Shown one piece after another: positions 61,401 through 64,000 of a DNA stretch of 64,000 bases; position 1 is the stretch's first letter, and every line of letters begins with the position of its first letter. The notes below the pieces were generated by a model. The model saw only the letters and a program-made list of their open reading frames with translations. It searched no databases and was not told the origin of the DNA. The position numbers and the translations under genes are program-made. Source of the DNA: Formicarius rufipectus. Lineage: Eukaryota > Chordata > Aves > Passeriformes > Formicariidae. The DNA lies in the NCBI GenBank assembly GCA_013399695.1, contig VXAU01003744.1, forward strand, positions 62,166 to 126,165. The letters run 5' to 3'.

Positions 61401-64000
61401 TTTCCCATTTCCTAGCCTCCTATTTAAGGATTTAGGAGCAACTCATCAGAACAACTGCTGTTAAACCTAACAATAATGTTAATTTTTCCCATGGGACTTA
61501 GTGGTGTAGTTGAGTTTTATTCCTCACCTTGTCTTTCCTCTCTTGGCTGCATCCTGCCGTTGTTTTCCTTGCATCAAAGACAGAGTTTGCAGCCATGGGC
61601 TGAATCAGATCAGTTTGCAGAAATAAGAAATCTGTTTGAGAGGAATGAGATGATCTCCTGCCAGTGAGGCTGATGCTGAGGACAAGTCTGCCCTTCTCAT
61701 CAATCAGCACATCAGAAATCAGAGAGGGCGCCCTGTGAAGTCACACCCTTGACATCCAGGGAGGCAACGGGAATTCTGTGGGTGCCACATCCTTTCCATC
61801 CCTGGGAGAGCAGCAGTGCAAATCCCAGGTGCAACCCGTCCCACCAGCACCCAGGGAACAGAGGGCTGGCAATGTCAACTGCAGGAAGGAGTTGGGGAGT
61901 AGTGATGAACCACAGAGCCGAGGCTCTAAACTGAAATCAGCTGGTGAAACATTTGGAAGCCATCAGACAAAAACAAAACAAAAAATATCCCCCAAACAAA
62001 GGCAGGAAGGATTACTTTGGAATGCAATGCACTGGCTGTGGTTGTCAATCTATTTTCAATTATAAACTCCTTAAGACATCTCATGTGTCTTGTCCTGTTT
62101 ACAACAGAGCTGTGATCATGCTATTAGCTTTCAACAGCACCTAAATGATGAGCAGTGAGTAAACTAGGCTGGAATAACAACTGCAATCACCCAGAAATAA
62201 AAAAATGAAGTAATTGCAGGTAATTTATCAGGGACAACTCTGACACAGACATGCCTCCCATGTAAAATGCCATCTTGTTTGAAAAGGGAGGAGCCATAGC
62301 ACACTATGAAGTTGAAATGATGAGAAAAGATTGAATAAATTGCCTGGTTTATTCACAGTAATATTTAATTGCTGGGGAATAGCAACCCTAATAAGCCTTG
62401 ATTTGGCACAGGCCATGATGAATAGGAATACCTTTATGCAAACACATGCTCAGCAGGATGCCACTCCGAGTTACAACACACCTAGAAAATACACTAATAA
62501 ACACCAGGACTTACACTAAAAAAATATTAAATACCATGTTTTTGATCACAGGAATTATGGTTGTAACAAATCCATGTTATTGATGATATATTCCTGTGTC
62601 ATTCATCCATAAATTGAAATATAGAATTATAGGTCCAGTGCATTTCAGAAGAGTTGCATGAAAAGTCAATTACCGCATCTTATGAGTGTCACACAATATA
62701 GGCAGTTAAATACTTTTGTTTCATTAAAAACCCTCCAACTTTCTAGAAAAACCTTTTTCTTTTCAGACTGATTTTTCTGCTCATTGCTGCTGTATCAGGA
62801 CAGTCTGGAAACTCAGTGAAAATCACAAAGACACCTGAACAATAGCCACCCATATGTACCTGATAAATTCCACATGATTAGCCAGTCTGTGACTCGCATT
62901 AATTCACTTTGCATTGATTATTGCTGATTTGCCTGGAAGATTTCCAGCCTCCTGAAGTTAGAGTGCTGAAGAAAGAAAGAGACTTGATCCACTTTTCTTA
63001 AAGAAAAACAAAAAAGTGAACAAAAAGCAAGTCTGGTGACAAGCAGTCCTGAATAATTCAGTTTTACTGCCCTGGCTGAAACTCAGCTGAGTTCTGCACA
63101 GTGGTCTGCCTGCACCCCACAGGATGGTGGTTCTTCAGAAGGACAGCATTCCCAGAACACAGCAAGGTGTGAACAGGAAGGCAGTGATGGCTGTGGCTGC
63201 ACCAGGTCAGCAGGGCCATCCCTCCCCCTGGAAGGGGGCAGTACCAGCACTGCTAGAACCACTACGGGGAGCCTGCAAACCATCTACAAAATACACACTC
63301 TGGGGACAAGCCTAAAGCGTTGCATTTTCACTCAGCTTCTCATTTCCCACTCCCCAAACCTTCTCCAGTCTCTGTGAAGGCCATCAGGCTGTGGGTGCAA
63401 TTTTTGGAAGCCCCCGATGAAGCTGTGCATGTTACTTTGTGCTGTGTAAGGGAACAACGGGTTAAAAACCATTTAGCACACCTCTGCAAAGAGCAAAGAT
63501 GTCAGGAGGGGAAGTTGGGTCACAGGCTCAGTAAGCTCCCCAAAACAAAAGTCAAATGAAATGCAACACGTGGATCATGAATTGACTGTAAGGGATGAGG
63601 AACCTGCTTGACTCAGCTCAGTGAGGAGCAGAGAGGGTCAGGAGGTAAAAGGATTTGAAGTTACAGCCCTACCGAGTGAAAGCAGGACTCAGTCTAGATG
63701 AGGGCAGAAGAAAACCTGGACTTTTGCAATGAAACAGGAAATGCAGGCTCAGTTCCTGGAGATAAGTGGGTTTGGACAGCACAGGCTGGAGCTGTGGAGC
63801 CCAGCAAACAGGAGCAGGTCTCTTGATGCCACAGTGCTAAAACAGCACACTTGGGTTTAGTTCTCTTGTCACTGCATGTGAGCAGAAAGCTCTCAGTTCC
63901 TCTTCTTACAGAAAGGTATTCACTGCAGCACAACTGGAAGTCAAATTTCAACACCCACAGTAAATTCTAAGGCAAATCACAGGGCCCCACAGTTCATGAG

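Larger units (their letters stand above)
48552..64000. other. Upstream DNA without a recognised gene
   Basis: About 15 kb holding the two candidate exons at 49-50 kb, a possible CTCF site at 55414 and short AT runs such as 56556-56573. No CR1, LTR, RNA gene or coding exon is recognised, though old diverged repeats could be missed by eye. In human the DNA upstream of PRR5 is also gene-poor (from memory). Confidence 0.6.

Noticed and set aside
1..64000. CRISPR arrays, bacterial operons, phage, tRNA or rRNA genes
   Set aside because: No such structures are seen. The exon-intron gene, CR1 elements and base composition are those of a bird nuclear genome.

Overview
The window is vertebrate nuclear DNA, almost certainly from a bird and probably a songbird. 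It has long non-coding stretches, one gene split into short exons with GT/AG introns, several CR1 LINE 3' ends (the dominant avian retrotransposon), and one endogenous-retrovirus LTR remnant of a common avian type. No bacterial, plasmid or phage features are present. Almost all open frames here are chance, repeat-driven or GC-driven.

The one gene I can identify is PRR5 (Protor-1, a Rictor-binding subunit of mTORC2), on the minus strand and entering the window 5' end first from the right. Five coding exons are readable: 18177-18307 (start codon), 9795-9875, 4445-4493, 3751-3808 and 423-514. They join in phase into 137 residues, the N-terminal third of the protein. The remaining exons lie beyond the left edge. 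A GC-rich CpG island at about 47.5-48.0 kb, with GC boxes and a strong minus-strand splice donor at 47722, is the best candidate for the distal promoter and a non-coding first exon. A second candidate promoter with a perfect CRE lies just upstream of the start-codon exon.

Layout from left to right: 0-18.2 kb holds the coding exons and introns 2-6, with an LTR fragment, two CR1 fragments and a perfect 12-bp purine satellite. From 18.2 to 47.7 kb is the inferred large first intron, with two CR1 fragments, a 46-bp minisatellite, a 19-bp repeat and a 45-bp dispersed repeat pair. From 47.5 to 48.0 kb is the CpG island, followed directly by a 0.5-kb CR1. From 48.6 to 64 kb is upstream DNA without a recognised gene. 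It contains two minus-strand segments (49203-49382 and 50068-50240) bounded by good splice sites that may be exons of an upstream or antisense-independent transcript.

I see no new gene system. The points most worth checking are the two-promoter structure of PRR5, the G-run cluster next to its first coding exon, the uninterrupted 12-bp satellite, and the possible upstream exons.
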